DNA of 64,000 bases, taken from positions 3,294,001 through 3,358,000 of the forward strand of contig NZ_LR027880.1 in assembly GCF_900537995.1 (NCBI RefSeq), written 5' to 3'. A program made the position numbers and the translations under genes. Each line of letters opens with the position of its first letter. Position 1 is the stretch's first letter. The notes below the pieces were generated by a model. It was not told the origin of the DNA. It ran no database searches and saw nothing but the letters and a program-made list of their open reading frames with translations. Below, in pieces: positions 44,204 through 53,080 of the stretch. Origin of the DNA: Roseburia intestinalis L1-82 (lineage in GTDB: Bacteria > Bacillota > Clostridia > Lachnospirales > Lachnospiraceae).

Positions 44204-45418
44204 CTATCCGCCTTTTTCACATAAAATCTGTTTCACTTTTTCTGTTAGCAGCTCATCGCAAAAAATCCGGTTTATGCTCTTTCGGCTTATACCACTTCCT
44301 GCAAAGTTCCGGCTTCTTCGGTACAAATATAACTCTCTTACATTAAAGCCTATGATTATCAGATTAAATATGGTTTCAACCGCATCTCGACAGTAACAGT
44401 GCTTTGCGTGGTAATACGTTTTCAATTGATGGAAACCATTCTCCTCAATGTCCCACCTGCGGTGCATCATTTCCCATAAGACTCGGTAGTCTGCCGCTTC
44501 CAGAGTCGTTACAAGCCACATGAAACGCTCTGTTTCTTTTCCATTTTCTTCCCACTGCTCATGATACCGCACCACACGCAGTTTATATGGACACCCTTCC
44601 ATCTTAAAACCAGAAAGATCCCATACTTCAATCTTCTTTTTCCCTTTCCAGAAAGATGCCTTTTTTCCCTCATCCTGTTTGAACAGACGCTCTGCATCCT
44701 GAAAAATCATTCTTCTTTCGTCTTTCAGGCGTATCACCCCTTCCAGACCATTTTCCTTCAGAGTGTTGATAAATGGAGCATTCAGATATAACGCATCCGC
44801 CACAATCACATCCGCAAAATGTCCATGCCGTTTCTTCAGCCGCTCAATCAACCTTTTTCCGCCTGTCAGTTCTCCTTCGTCTTTCCCAGAACCATCCCTT
44901 GGTTTTAACATTTCCTGCCCCAGAATTACGTGTGGCGATTTACCTATAATCATGCACACCACACTCCGGTAAAAGTATTCGGTTTCCCCTGTGTGTTTTT
45001 TTCGGCTCAGACAGTTCGGACAGGATTTTTTTGTACTGCTGAATAATTCCACACCATCGAGACCTGCCACAACATATCCGCCTATCGTTCCTTCCCGGAA
45101 TACCCGGTTACGTTTTATGATATCAATCATTTCTTCATGTATGCTGCGTATTTCATCCGGGTTTATTCTGGAGAGAAGGTCGCGGACTGCATCAACTTTT
45201 GGAATCCTTCCACTGATACAGTTTTTCAGTCTTTTCGACATGCTTTCAGGGGCTGAAAAAATGGTATGGAAACTTTCATACTGCAGCATCAGAAAAAGCA
45301 GTACCGGCATGACAATGTTAAACAATGGAATAGATTTTCTTTTTCTTTCGTCCGTTAAACACTTGATTTTTTGCGGGATTTTATATACACTCTTCATATA
45401 AGTTAGCAGTTTCTTCAA
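44204..45418 (-). mobile_element. IS4-like DDE transposase, insertion sequence with unclear ends
   Basis: About 404 aa. DDE-type catalytic residues are suggested by VVAGLDGVELF, VIVADALYLNAPF and RRWDIEENGFHQLKTYYHAKHCYC (Asp, Asp, Glu). A CPNC pair lies near residue 135. The start is uncertain: TTG at 45418 has no clear ribosome site. Just upstream, AGGACACCTT and AAGGTGTCCT face each other 39 bp apart, but no matching repeat was found on the left side, so the element's limits are unknown. The reading frame looks intact. Confidence 0.75.
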
Positions 45419-45434
45419 TGCTAATTTTTCATTC

Positions 45435-45493
45435 AGGACACCTTCTTTCGTATGTTTTGTTCCATAACATAATTATACAATAAAAGGTGTCCT
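45435..45493. repeat. Inverted repeat beside the transposase gene
   Basis: AGGACACCTT and AAGGTGTCCT, ten perfect bases, 39 bp apart. The right arm sits in AAAAGGTGTCCTTTT, itself nearly palindromic. It may be the terminal repeat of the insertion sequence or an operator for its gene. Confidence 0.55.
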
Positions 45494-45545
45494 TTTTGAG
45501 TGATTATACAGAAAAAAACAGTAATTTGATACCCAAAATTGATAT

Positions 45546-45594
45546 CCCCTGCTTTGCCTGGAATTCACAGGCAGAACAGGGGCTTTTATTTTTT
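45546..45594 (+). terminator. Strong plus-strand terminator without an obvious gene
   Basis: CCCCTG/CAGGGG plus TGCCTG/CAGGCA stems, then CTTTTATTTTTT on the plus strand. On the minus strand no T tract follows. No plus-strand gene precedes it in the window between the transposase and ispF. Confidence 0.75.
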
Positions 45595-45626
45595 AAAGCG
45601 AAATCTCTGATATTTTATTTATACTT

Positions 45627-46172
45627 TTATCTTCCACAGGCACGTCCGGGACAGCCCGCACAGCCTCCTGCAGAATCCGCCACGCTGACACTGCTCTCAT
45701 AGATCGTTGTCAACGCACAGATTGCCTGTGCAGAGATTCCCTGTTCCGTTCCGGTAAATCCCAGTCCCTCTTCTGTGGTCGCTTTCACATTGATCTGATC
45801 TTCTGATATTTTAAGTGCTGCTGCAATATTCTTCTCCATCTGTTCGATATGCGGACGCATCTTTGGTTTCTGTGCGATGATCGTCGCATCGATATTTTCC
45901 ACAATATAACCTTTTTCGGCGATCAGTCCCGCCACATGTTCCAACAGTTTCATGCTTGAAATCCCTTTATATTTCGGATCCGTATCCGGAAAATGCTTTC
46001 CGATATCTCCAAGTGCTGCTGCCCCAAGCAGTGCATCCATAATGGCATGAAGCAGTACATCTGCATCCGAGTGCCCCAAAAGTCCTAATGTATGTGGGAT
46101 CTTTACCCCTCCAATGATCAGGTCCCTGCCCTCCACTAATTTATGAACATCATATCCCATTCCTACGCGCAT
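45627..46172 (-). CDS. ispF: 2-C-methyl-D-erythritol 2,4-cyclodiphosphate synthase with Cys-rich tail
   Basis: MEP-pathway isoprenoid enzyme, 181 aa against the usual 155-160. The metal site is GYDVHKL (Asp, His), with [32 protein letters not shown] and the closing [15 protein letters not shown]. The extra 20 residues end in [17 protein letters not shown], a Cys/Gly tail outside the known fold. It starts 28 bp after the ComEC-like lipoprotein gene. Confidence 0.95.
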   Translation of the reverse strand: MRVGMGYDVHKLVEGRDLIIGGVKIPHTLGLLGHSDADVLLHAIMDALLGAAALGDIGKHFPDTDPKYKGISSMKLLEHVAGLIAEKGYIVENIDATIIAQKPKMRPHIEQMEKNIAAALKISEDQINVKATTEEGLGFTGTEQGISAQAICALTTIYESSVSVADSAGGCAGCPGRACGR

Positions 46173-46200
46173 ATTTTTCTTTTCCCTTCTATTAATATTT

Positions 46201-47523
46201 TTACTGTGGCGGATTACACTTTGAACACGGTGTAAGCCCTCTTGCTTTTGCCTCTGATAAGGTCACTTCAATATCACTTTTTCTTAAATACTGGCATCCG
46301 GCAGAGTGATATTTTTCTCCCGTTTTCGTGATGTGAACGATCACATCCGAATTTCCATCCGTCTGGTCCGTCGGATTACTTACGGCTGCATCTGTTTCTG
46401 CATTATTCTGGCTGTCAGCTGCTTTTTCACTTTTTTCTGTGTCCTGACTCTTTTTTGCTTCCCCTGCCTGCCAGCTCTCTGATGGAGACATATTCCAGGT
46501 AAGTGTTGTCCCATCTGACGAGGCAACGATCGTTCCCTGCTCATCCGTGCGGAAAACAGATACTCCGGCTGCACGGAGTCTGTTTAATACTTCCGCATGC
46601 GGATGTCCATAAGAATTGCCTTCCCCAGCACTGATTACCGCATACGTCGGATGTACTGCATCAAGAAATGCCTGGGATGTTGCCGTATTGCTTCCATGGT
46701 GTGCAACCTTATAGACATCCGCCGAGATATCGATGCCATTCTGCAGGATATCCTGTTCTGCTCCCTCTTCCGCATCCCCGGTAAACAAAAACCGGTGGTT
46801 TCCATTCTGTAAAAGGACGCCGACCGACCAGGAATTCATATCATTTCCATACTCTTTGTTTGGAGCAATGATCGTAAATGCTGCTCCACCGATCGTGTAT
46901 GTCTCCCCGACAACCGGATAAGTGGTCTTATATCCCTTATTTTTCATCGTCTGCACAACATCATCATAAGTGCGCGTGTTATTTGCAACATCCGGCATGA
47001 TGATCGTCTTACAGTCAAATTTATAAAGAACGACATCCATTCCTCCGATGTGGTCTGCATCCGGGTGCGTGCCGATCACATAGTCAAGAGTCTCCACTCC
47101 CTGATGCTGCAGATAATTCTGTACAAGTGTACCTTTATCATTATTTCCCGCATCGATCAGCATAGAATGGCCATCACATTTGATCAGAGTCGCATCCCCC
47201 TGTCCCACATCTATAAAATGTACTTCCAGATTACCTGCCGTCTTTGCCTGCTCCGCATCATTTTCTTCCGCGACAGTCTGACGACTTTGCTCTGTCTGAC
47301 CCTGTTCTTCGTTTTCCGACGTTTCCTCCTGTTTTGAACCTTTCATAGAACCCGGTACGAATTCCATCTGATTTTCTGTATCCTGCAGCTCATCCGAATC
47401 TACAATATAGCTGCTCTGTGATCCATTTTCTGTATTTTCCGTACAGCCACTCAATAACATACAGCCGGTAAGCATACTTAGTAATAATATGAAAAATGCC
47501 AGCTTCTTATATTTTTGTTTCAT
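46201..47523 (-). CDS. ComEC/Rec2-like MBL-fold lipoprotein with Ada-like tail
   Basis: 440 aa. A lipoprotein signal with Cys at the end of LTGC or LLSGC; then an acidic linker and an extracellular metallo-beta-lactamase domain: [25 protein letters not shown] (metal site), FTGDAEEG and [11 protein letters not shown]. This is the ComEC hydrolase domain as a separate protein. The last 45 residues ([12 protein letters not shown]...CSKCNP) resemble the Ada-type metal-binding motif often found at the end of such proteins. Probably a secreted nuclease; DNA uptake is not shown. GGAGAGGAG four bases upstream sets the start. Confidence 0.85.
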   Translation of the reverse strand: MKQKYKKLAFFILLLSMLTGCMLLSGCTENTENGSQSSYIVDSDELQDTENQMEFVPGSMKGSKQEETSENEEQGQTEQSRQTVAEENDAEQAKTAGNLEVHFIDVGQGDATLIKCDGHSMLIDAGNNDKGTLVQNYLQHQGVETLDYVIGTHPDADHIGGMDVVLYKFDCKTIIMPDVANNTRTYDDVVQTMKNKGYKTTYPVVGETYTIGGAAFTIIAPNKEYGNDMNSWSVGVLLQNGNHRFLFTGDAEEGAEQDILQNGIDISADVYKVAHHGSNTATSQAFLDAVHPTYAVISAGEGNSYGHPHAEVLNRLRAAGVSVFRTDEQGTIVASSDGTTLTWNMSPSESWQAGEAKKSQDTEKSEKAADSQNNAETDAAVSNPTDQTDGNSDVIVHITKTGEKYHSAGCQYLRKSDIEVTLSEAKARGLTPCSKCNPPQ

Positions 47524-47592
47524 AGTTCTCCTCTCCTGCATCTTTAAAAGTAAAATTGAATTCTGCCTGTATAGGATTCGTATCATAAACTT

Positions 47593-47621
47593 ATTATATA
47601 AAAAATTTTGCCGGTATACAA
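47593..47621 (-). promoter_or_regulatory. Promoter of the ComEC-like lipoprotein gene
   Basis: Minus strand TTGTAT, 17 bp, TATAAT, 70 bp before the ATG and just after the tRNA terminator. Confidence 0.8.
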
Positions 47622-47624
47622 CAA

Positions 47625-47649
47625 AAGACCTCAGAATCTCTGAGGTCTT
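47625..47649 (-). terminator. Terminator of the tRNA-Val/tRNA-Met unit
   Basis: Minus-strand AAGACCTCAGA/TCTGAGGTCTT, 11 perfect pairs, three-base loop, then TTTTG. Confidence 0.8.
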
Positions 47650-47653
47650 GAAG

Positions 47654-47727
47654 TAGCGGAAGGGAGATTCGAACTCTCGACACTACGGGTATGAACCGTA
47701 TGCTCTAGCCAACTGAGCTATTCCGCC
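47654..47727 (-). tRNA. tRNA-Met (CAT), elongator type
   Basis: 74-nt cloverleaf with acceptor GGCGGAA/TTCCGCT (G-U at the first pair), anticodon loop TTCATAC giving CAT. The paired first base and lack of the three G-C pairs typical of initiator anticodon stems point to an elongator. CCA is not encoded. It is a candidate substrate for the TmcAL at 10647-11963. Confidence 0.93.
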
Positions 47728-47759
47728 ATATTAAATTGTCATCAGAACTTCTGATGTAA

Positions 47760-47832
47760 TGGGACCTATAGGGCTCGAACCTATGACCCTCTGCTTGTAA
47801 GGCAGATGCTCTCCCAGCTGAGCTAAGATCCC
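47760..47832 (-). tRNA. tRNA-Val (TAC)
   Basis: 73-nt cloverleaf: acceptor GGGATCT/AGGTCCC, anticodon loop CTTACAA giving TAC, T arm ATAGG/CCTAT. First gene of a two-tRNA unit. Confidence 0.95.
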
Positions 47833-47867
47833 ATTTTTGTCCTTTGCTTTTTGCAACCGACTTCTAA

Positions 47868-47896
47868 AGTATACTATTACAGAAGATGAAAGTCAA
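47868..47896 (-). promoter_or_regulatory. Promoter of the tRNA-Val/tRNA-Met unit
   Basis: Minus strand TTGACT, 17 bp, TATACT, 36 bp before tRNA-Val. Confidence 0.85.
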
Positions 47897-47954
47897 CACT
47901 TTTTTTCATATTTTCCTAAAAATTTCAAAAACATAACAACACATCCAGCTTTCT

Positions 47955-48020
47955 ATACTGGCACTTCATGTAAAACAAGCTACAAGACTCGTTTTACATG
48001 TTATGCTATACTAAAAGTGT
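47955..48020 (-). terminator. Large hairpin after metH
   Basis: CATGTAAAAC/GTTTTACATG stem (47968-48001), enclosed by a CTGGC/GCCAG pairing that reaches into the last metH codons. No T tract follows, so termination is uncertain. Confidence 0.5.
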
Positions 48021-48021
48021 C

Positions 48022-50472
48022 TTATGCCAGTAAGCGTTCGACCAGTTTCACACATTCCGCTGCATCTTTCGAATAGCCATCTGCTCCGATCTCATCCGAA
48101 AAACTCTCCGTGATCGCCGCTCCTCCAATTACAATCTTCGCCGTACAGCCTTTTTCTTTTGCCAGCTCCACAACGTCTTTCATCCGCATCATTGTGGTCG
48201 TCATCAGTGCGGAAAGTCCGATCACCTTCGCACCTTCATTCATTGCGGTATCCACGATCACATCTGCCGGAACATCCTTGCCAAGGTCGATCACATGATA
48301 ACCGTAATTCTTCAACATCAGAACCACAAGATTTTTTCCGATATCATGGATATCGCCCTCAACTGTCGCAACAACGATCGTAGCCATTGCCTCTGTATTA
48401 CTGCGCTCTAACATCGGCTCTAAGTACTCGATTGCAAGTTTCATCGTATTAGCGGAAGAAATCAGCTGTGGCAGGAAATATTTCTTTTTATCAAATAATT
48501 CTCCTACTTCATTGATCGCAGCGATCAGATGCTCATTGATAATCTCATCCGGTTTGGCTCCGCCATCCAGCATCTTTTTTACTTCTTCTAATACATGTTC
48601 TTTGTTTCCCTTTAAAACTGCTTGAAATACGCCGCTTCCCGTACTCTCTTTCCTGGTTTCGCCGCCAGCCGCAGATGTACCTGCAGGTGTTTTCTGAACC
48701 ATGACACGTTCCATACCGGCATATTTTTCTGACAGGAAATTCATGCGCTCAATATAACGGATGTCGCTTTCTTTCTTATTCAACAGCATATCCGACGCAA
48801 ATGCGGCATTCATCAGAAGTTCCTGTGACGGATTTGCAATCGCCATCGTAAGACCATTTGCGATCGCCATTGTAAGAAAAGCCGTATTGACATAAGTACG
48901 TTCCGGCAGTCCGAATGAAATATTAGAAAGTCCACATGCTGTCGGCAGTTCCAGTTCATTTTTGCAATAGGAAAATGTCTCAAAACACTCTAACGCTGCA
49001 TTCGGATTTGCTCCGATCGTGGCAACCAGTCCATCCACAATGATATCTTCTTTTGCCATGCCGATCCTCACCGCCTCATCCATGATCGTGCGGATAATGC
49101 CATGTTTCTCAGCAGAATCTTTTGGCAGTCCCTCATCCGAGAGGGGAAGCAGGATAAACATTGCCCCGTACTTCTTTGCAATCGGAAGCAGTTTTTCAAA
49201 CTTTTCTTTTTCCAGTGAAATCGAATTGATGAGTGCACGTCCCGGATAGATGCGGAGCGCGGCCTCAATAATATCCACATGGCTGGAATCAATGCAAAGC
49301 GGACAATCCACCGTCGAAGTCACTTCGTAAATGGTACGCAGCATCATCTCTTTTTCATCAATACCGTTCATACCCATATTGATGTCAAGGATCGATGCTC
49401 CATTTTCCTCCTGTTCTAATGCCATGGTACGAACAAGATTTAAGGAACCCTCTTTTAACTCTGCCTGCAGCTTTTTCTTTCCGGTCGGGTTAATACGTTC
49501 TCCAATGACCATAAAACGTCCATCAAGCGTGATCTCTACAGACTTACGCTCTGAAGTCAGCATTCTTCTCTTCGTCTGAAGCGGTGCTTTGACCGGGATA
49601 CCTTTTACTGCCTCCTTTAAAGCACGGATGTGCTCCGGTGTTGTTCCACAGCATCCTCCAATGATGGCAGCACCCTCTTCGACCAGTTTTTTCCCGACTT
49701 CGGCAAATTCTTCCGGCTCTACATTAAAGACGGTCTGACCATCGATCAGCTCCGGCATTCCGGCATTTGGTTTTGCGAGAAGTGGTATCGCTGCATACTC
49801 TGCCATCTTCGCGATCGGCTCTAACATTGCCTCCGGTCCGGTCGAACAGTTCATTCCGACCGCATCCGCACCAAGGCTCTGCATCACAACAACCGCTGTC
49901 ACCGGATCTGTTCCATACAGTGTTCTTCCGTCTTCATTATAAGTCAATGAAACCATGACTGGCAGGTCACATACTTCACGGATTGCCAGCACAGCCGCAC
50001 GGCATTCCTGCAGGCTCATCATCGTTTCAACCACAAAAAGATCTGCTCCGGCCTCCGCAATAATTTTCGCCTGCTCTTTATAAACATCCACCAGATCCTC
50101 AAACATCAGATCTCCCAACGGATAAAGCTGTTCTCCTGTCATGGTAAGATCTCCGGCAACCAGCGCATTTGTACCCTTTGCAGCCTCTTTTGAGAGTGCG
50201 ACAAGCTTGCGGTTCATCTCCTCTAAATGATCTTCCAAACCATATTCTTTTAATTTTATTCTGCTCGCGGTAAAGGTCGGCGCAAATAAAATATCGGTTC
50301 CGGCCTCTACATACTGTTTCTGCAGATCGATCAACACTTCTGAATTTTCCAGGATCCACTGCTCCGGACATACTCCGACCGGCATTCCTGCCTTCTGTAA
50401 ATTCGTTCCTGTTGCACCATCAAGCAGTACCGGGCCTTTTTTTACCAGCTCCCTAAACGCTTCTCTTGTCAT
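48022..50472 (-). CDS. metH: Cobalamin-dependent methionine synthase without reactivation domain
   Basis: 816 aa against about 1200 for full MetH. Domains in order: homocysteine-binding barrel with zinc ligands in GMNCSTGPE and IGGCCGTTPEHI (about 1-290); pterin-binding barrel (about 310-570, GERINPTGKKKLQ, DINMG, DSSH); a helical cap (about 610-680); and the B12 domain with the cobalamin-binding DIHDIGKNLV and IGLSALMTTT. The C-terminal SAM-binding reactivation domain is missing, as in many Clostridia, where a separate protein may replace it. No SAM riboswitch is seen in the 92-bp gap upstream. Confidence 0.94.
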   Translation of the reverse strand: MTREAFRELVKKGPVLLDGATGTNLQKAGMPVGVCPEQWILENSEVLIDLQKQYVEAGTDILFAPTFTASRIKLKEYGLEDHLEEMNRKLVALSKEAAKGTNALVAGDLTMTGEQLYPLGDLMFEDLVDVYKEQAKIIAEAGADLFVVETMMSLQECRAAVLAIREVCDLPVMVSLTYNEDGRTLYGTDPVTAVVVMQSLGADAVGMNCSTGPEAMLEPIAKMAEYAAIPLLAKPNAGMPELIDGQTVFNVEPEEFAEVGKKLVEEGAAIIGGCCGTTPEHIRALKEAVKGIPVKAPLQTKRRMLTSERKSVEITLDGRFMVIGERINPTGKKKLQAELKEGSLNLVRTMALEQEENGASILDINMGMNGIDEKEMMLRTIYEVTSTVDCPLCIDSSHVDIIEAALRIYPGRALINSISLEKEKFEKLLPIAKKYGAMFILLPLSDEGLPKDSAEKHGIIRTIMDEAVRIGMAKEDIIVDGLVATIGANPNAALECFETFSYCKNELELPTACGLSNISFGLPERTYVNTAFLTMAIANGLTMAIANPSQELLMNAAFASDMLLNKKESDIRYIERMNFLSEKYAGMERVMVQKTPAGTSAAGGETRKESTGSGVFQAVLKGNKEHVLEEVKKMLDGGAKPDEIINEHLIAAINEVGELFDKKKYFLPQLISSANTMKLAIEYLEPMLERSNTEAMATIVVATVEGDIHDIGKNLVVLMLKNYGYHVIDLGKDVPADVIVDTAMNEGAKVIGLSALMTTTMMRMKDVVELAKEKGCTAKIVIGGAAITESFSDEIGADGYSKDAAECVKLVERLLA

Positions 50473-50564
50473 TGCTGCCAGTTCCTTTCCTTTTCACGTC
50501 ATTTTTATCTTGTGTAATCTGCTGTCTTTTTTACCATCCAGCGGCTTTCCGTCATATCGCTTTT

Positions 50565-51644
50565 CTAAAGGATCGTGCCGCCTCCGGCAACATATTCTCC
50601 ATCATATAATACGACTGCCTGTCCAGGTGTCACCGCACGCACCGGCTCTAAAAATTCACAGTGTATCGTATCTTCTCCGGTTCTTGTCACCTTGCACATA
50701 CTCCCGCTGTGGGAATAACGGATTTTTGCCTTCAAAAGCATCTCATCCTGAATATCCGGGATGGACATAAAATTAATATGATCTGCATCCAGTTCATAAG
50801 TAAACACATCTCTGTTCTCACCAAGTACGACCTCATTTGTCTCCGGCCGTATCTCCGTGACAAATACCGGATGCCCGAATGCAATTCCGAGTCCCTTTCT
50901 CTGTCCGATCGTATAATGCGTAATCCCTTTATGTTTTCCGACTACAGTTCCGTCTGTCAGAACAAAATTTCCCGGAGGTGGTACCTGATCGCCGCATTCC
51001 CGGTCAATAAATCCGGCATAATCATTGTCAGAGATAAAGCAGATCTCCTGACTGTCTTTTTTATGTGCAACCATAAGACCAATCTCCTCTGCAATCTTAC
51101 GGATCTCATCTTTATGATAGGCGCCGACCGGCATCAATGTGTGTGACAACTGTTCCTGTGTCAGATTGTAAAGTGCATACGTCTGATCTTTGACTGCTGT
51201 CACGGAATTTTTAATTGCATATCTTCCATTGGAAAGCTGCTCGATTCTCGCATAGTGCCCGGTTGCAATATAATCCGCACCAATCGCAAGACTCCGATTT
51301 AACAATGCTTCCCATTTTACATAACGGTTGCATGCAATACACGGATTTGGCGTCCTGCCTTTTAAATATTCCGCAGTAAAATAATCCATGACATTTTTCT
51401 TAAATTCCTGTTTGAAATTCATGACGTAATAAGGAATTCCAAGACGGTCTGCCACTCTTCTGGCATCATCCACTGCCGAAAGACCACAGCATCCGCCACT
51501 CTCCTCCTGCACAAATTCATCCTCATCCTGCCAGATCTGCATGGTCACACCGATCACATCATATCCCTGTTCCTTCAAAAGATATGCTGCCACAGAGGAA
51601 TCCACACCGCCTGACATACCGACTACTACTTTCTTTGCTGCCAT
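50565..51644 (-). CDS. mnmA: tRNA-specific 2-thiouridylase MnmA
   Basis: Thiolates U34 of tRNA-Lys, -Glu and -Gln. 359 aa. The PP-loop VGMSGGVDSSVAAYLL starts at about residue 8. One catalytic Cys is in NPCIACNRYVKW, the second in KKDSQEICFI. GGAG six bases before MAAKKVVVG chooses it over an ATG four codons earlier. Confidence 0.97.
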   Translation of the reverse strand: MAAKKVVVGMSGGVDSSVAAYLLKEQGYDVIGVTMQIWQDEDEFVQEESGGCCGLSAVDDARRVADRLGIPYYVMNFKQEFKKNVMDYFTAEYLKGRTPNPCIACNRYVKWEALLNRSLAIGADYIATGHYARIEQLSNGRYAIKNSVTAVKDQTYALYNLTQEQLSHTLMPVGAYHKDEIRKIAEEIGLMVAHKKDSQEICFISDNDYAGFIDRECGDQVPPPGNFVLTDGTVVGKHKGITHYTIGQRKGLGIAFGHPVFVTEIRPETNEVVLGENRDVFTYELDADHINFMSIPDIQDEMLLKAKIRYSHSGSMCKVTRTGEDTIHCEFLEPVRAVTPGQAVVLYDGEYVAGGGTIL

Positions 51645-51667
51645 TCTTTTCTCCATTTCATCTATCT

Positions 51668-51696
51668 CAAATATTTTCTATTCTGCCAGATGTCAA
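51668..51696 (-). promoter_or_regulatory. Possible mnmA promoter
   Basis: Minus strand TTGACA, 17 bp, TATTTG; the -10 box is poor. It would give a leader of only about 20 nt. Confidence 0.4.
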
Positions 51697-51781
51697 CATC
51701 CATTTTTACACTATATATTATTTGACCATACATCGCCCCATTGTGCAATCTTTTTTTCCGGTGCACTGATTATTTTTTTGC

Positions 51782-51818
51782 AAAATTTATGAGAAACCCA
51801 ATCCGAGTTTCTCATAAA
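51782..51818 (-). terminator. Terminator after the FliD-like gene
   Basis: Minus-strand TTTATGAGAAAC/GTTTCTCATAAA, 12 perfect pairs, then TTTTG; about 115 bp after the stop. Confidence 0.7.
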
Positions 51819-51931
51819 TGATTGCGTGATATAATCCTTCCACCGTCCGGATCACATCATACCAGTATGACCGCTGCTGTCCGCTTTCAAAATGTATGAA
51901 AACAGCAGCATATTTTTCTGCAGCTCTGCGA

Positions 51932-52723
51932 TCAGATCGTAGAGTTATAAAGTTCGCCTGTTCTGTAATTATAGGTATAAGAACCTGATTTCTGATAGGT
52001 ATTCGCCTTTGCGGCCTCACTCTTTGCATAAGACTCTGCACGGCCTGCCTGCCGTTTCACTTCTGTTCCATAGTAGCTGCTGTCTGCAAACATTGCCTTT
52101 ACCTTACTCATATCAGTCTTCTTAAACTTTTCTTCATCAATGGTAAGCTTGTTGTCTGCACCTATGGAAATACCGATATCAGAAAGTGATTTACGGTTTG
52201 CCTCTGTCACATTCACCATGCTGGCACCGGCTCTTAAAATACTCTTTGTATTGGAATTGCCCACTTCATCGATCAGACTATTATAGCTGTCTGTAAAGTT
52301 TTTAACAGCTTTATAGATAGCATCCGTATCATAACCGGTTGTCTTGTTTCCATTTTCATCTGTCTTTGTCACTTCGTTAAACAAGGATTTATCCCCTGTT
52401 TCCTGAAGAGCTGCAACCGACTTCTCCACACTCTTCGCATCACTCTCAATCACAGCGAGTGTCCTGGTGCTGTCTTTGGATGTTGACGTTGAGGAAGATG
52501 TTGTATCGTCTGAATCACTGACCTGTCCACCTTTCCCATAATACGCATTTAACAATTTAAAATAGCTGCCCGATCTGATTGTTGCCCAGTCACTGTAATT
52601 GATTCCAAGTATATCACTTCCTGACATACTGTTCGAAAACAATGAATTCTTAGATGATGTAGTGTTTAGACCAGAAAACAAAACTCCCATTGAATATGAA
52701 TTATAGCCAGAAATTGTTGCCAT
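51932..52723 (-). CDS. Short FliD-like flagellar filament-associated protein
   Basis: 263 aa. The C-terminal part (about 125-225) resembles the end of the filament cap FliD: KNFTDSYNSLIDEVG, then a LSDIGISIGADNKLTIDEEKFKK segment and KVKAMF. The N-terminus is Ser/Gly/Asn rich, and a Ser/Thr/Asp linker lies near residue 80. It is much shorter than FliD (450 aa or more), so it may be a cap-like accessory protein. No other flagellar gene is adjacent. AAAGGAG eight bases upstream sets the start, and a SigD-type promoter supports the flagellar link. Confidence 0.7.
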   Translation of the reverse strand: MATISGYNSYSMGVLFSGLNTTSSKNSLFSNSMSGSDILGINYSDWATIRSGSYFKLLNAYYGKGGQVSDSDDTTSSSTSTSKDSTRTLAVIESDAKSVEKSVAALQETGDKSLFNEVTKTDENGNKTTGYDTDAIYKAVKNFTDSYNSLIDEVGNSNTKSILRAGASMVNVTEANRKSLSDIGISIGADNKLTIDEEKFKKTDMSKVKAMFADSSYYGTEVKRQAGRAESYAKSEAAKANTYQKSGSYTYNYRTGELYNSTI

Positions 52724-52790
52724 ATATCTCACTCCTTTGAAATAATACAATAACCTGTTCGTTATGAATCAAACATCCCTGTTTTCTTTT

Positions 52791-52818
52791 ATATCGTCAT
52801 TTTAGGCCGTTCTCTTTA
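52791..52818 (-). promoter_or_regulatory. SigD (sigma-28) type flagellar promoter
   Basis: Minus strand TAAA, 16 bp, GACGATAT, one base off the GCCGATAT form, about 70 bp before the FliD-like start. No SigA-type boxes are seen there. Confidence 0.7.
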
Positions 52819-53036
52819 TATTTTCAAGCATTTTCCACAGGTAAAACCGTCTTTTCAGGTGTATGGATAACCTAACCAATTTTTTTGTATTTTTTTCTGT
52901 TTTTTTGTTTTAAATTACTAAAAAATTGTTAATTTATTATTCACACTTTGTTCATATATGATTGATATACTAAATACAGTTAAAAAATACTTAGACAACT
53001 TGTTATAATATACTTGATAAATTTTTTTCATAATAG
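52819..53036. other. AT-rich intergenic DNA between the FliD-like gene and ung
   Basis: Very AT-rich, no ORF. A consensus TATAAT at 53005-53010 on the plus strand (TTAAAA 18 bp upstream) could drive a short RNA into the 53037 hairpin. Confidence 0.45.
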
Positions 53037-53062
53037 CCCGGGCGCCGAAAGGTGTCTGGGCA
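53037..53062 (+). ncRNA. Plus-strand GAAA-loop hairpin downstream of ung
   Basis: GCCCGGGCGCC pairs with GGTGTCTGGGC around a GAAA tetraloop, 11 pairs of which three are G-U. The opposite strand would have three A-C mismatches, so the RNA form is on the plus strand, antisense to the end of ung transcription. A TATAAT box lies 27 bp upstream. Confidence 0.5.
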
Positions 53063-53080
53063 CTCCTCATTTATGGGAAC

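Noticed and set aside
50473..50564. Possible SAM riboswitch ahead of metH
   Set aside because: The gap is only 92 bp and has no S-box conserved blocks or terminator.
51787..52041. 84-codon minus-strand ORF overlapping the end of the FliD-like gene and running into its terminator
   Set aside because: No ribosome site for its ATG, it starts inside the FliD-like gene, and its stop lies in a terminator stem. Possibly chance; kept out for lack of support.
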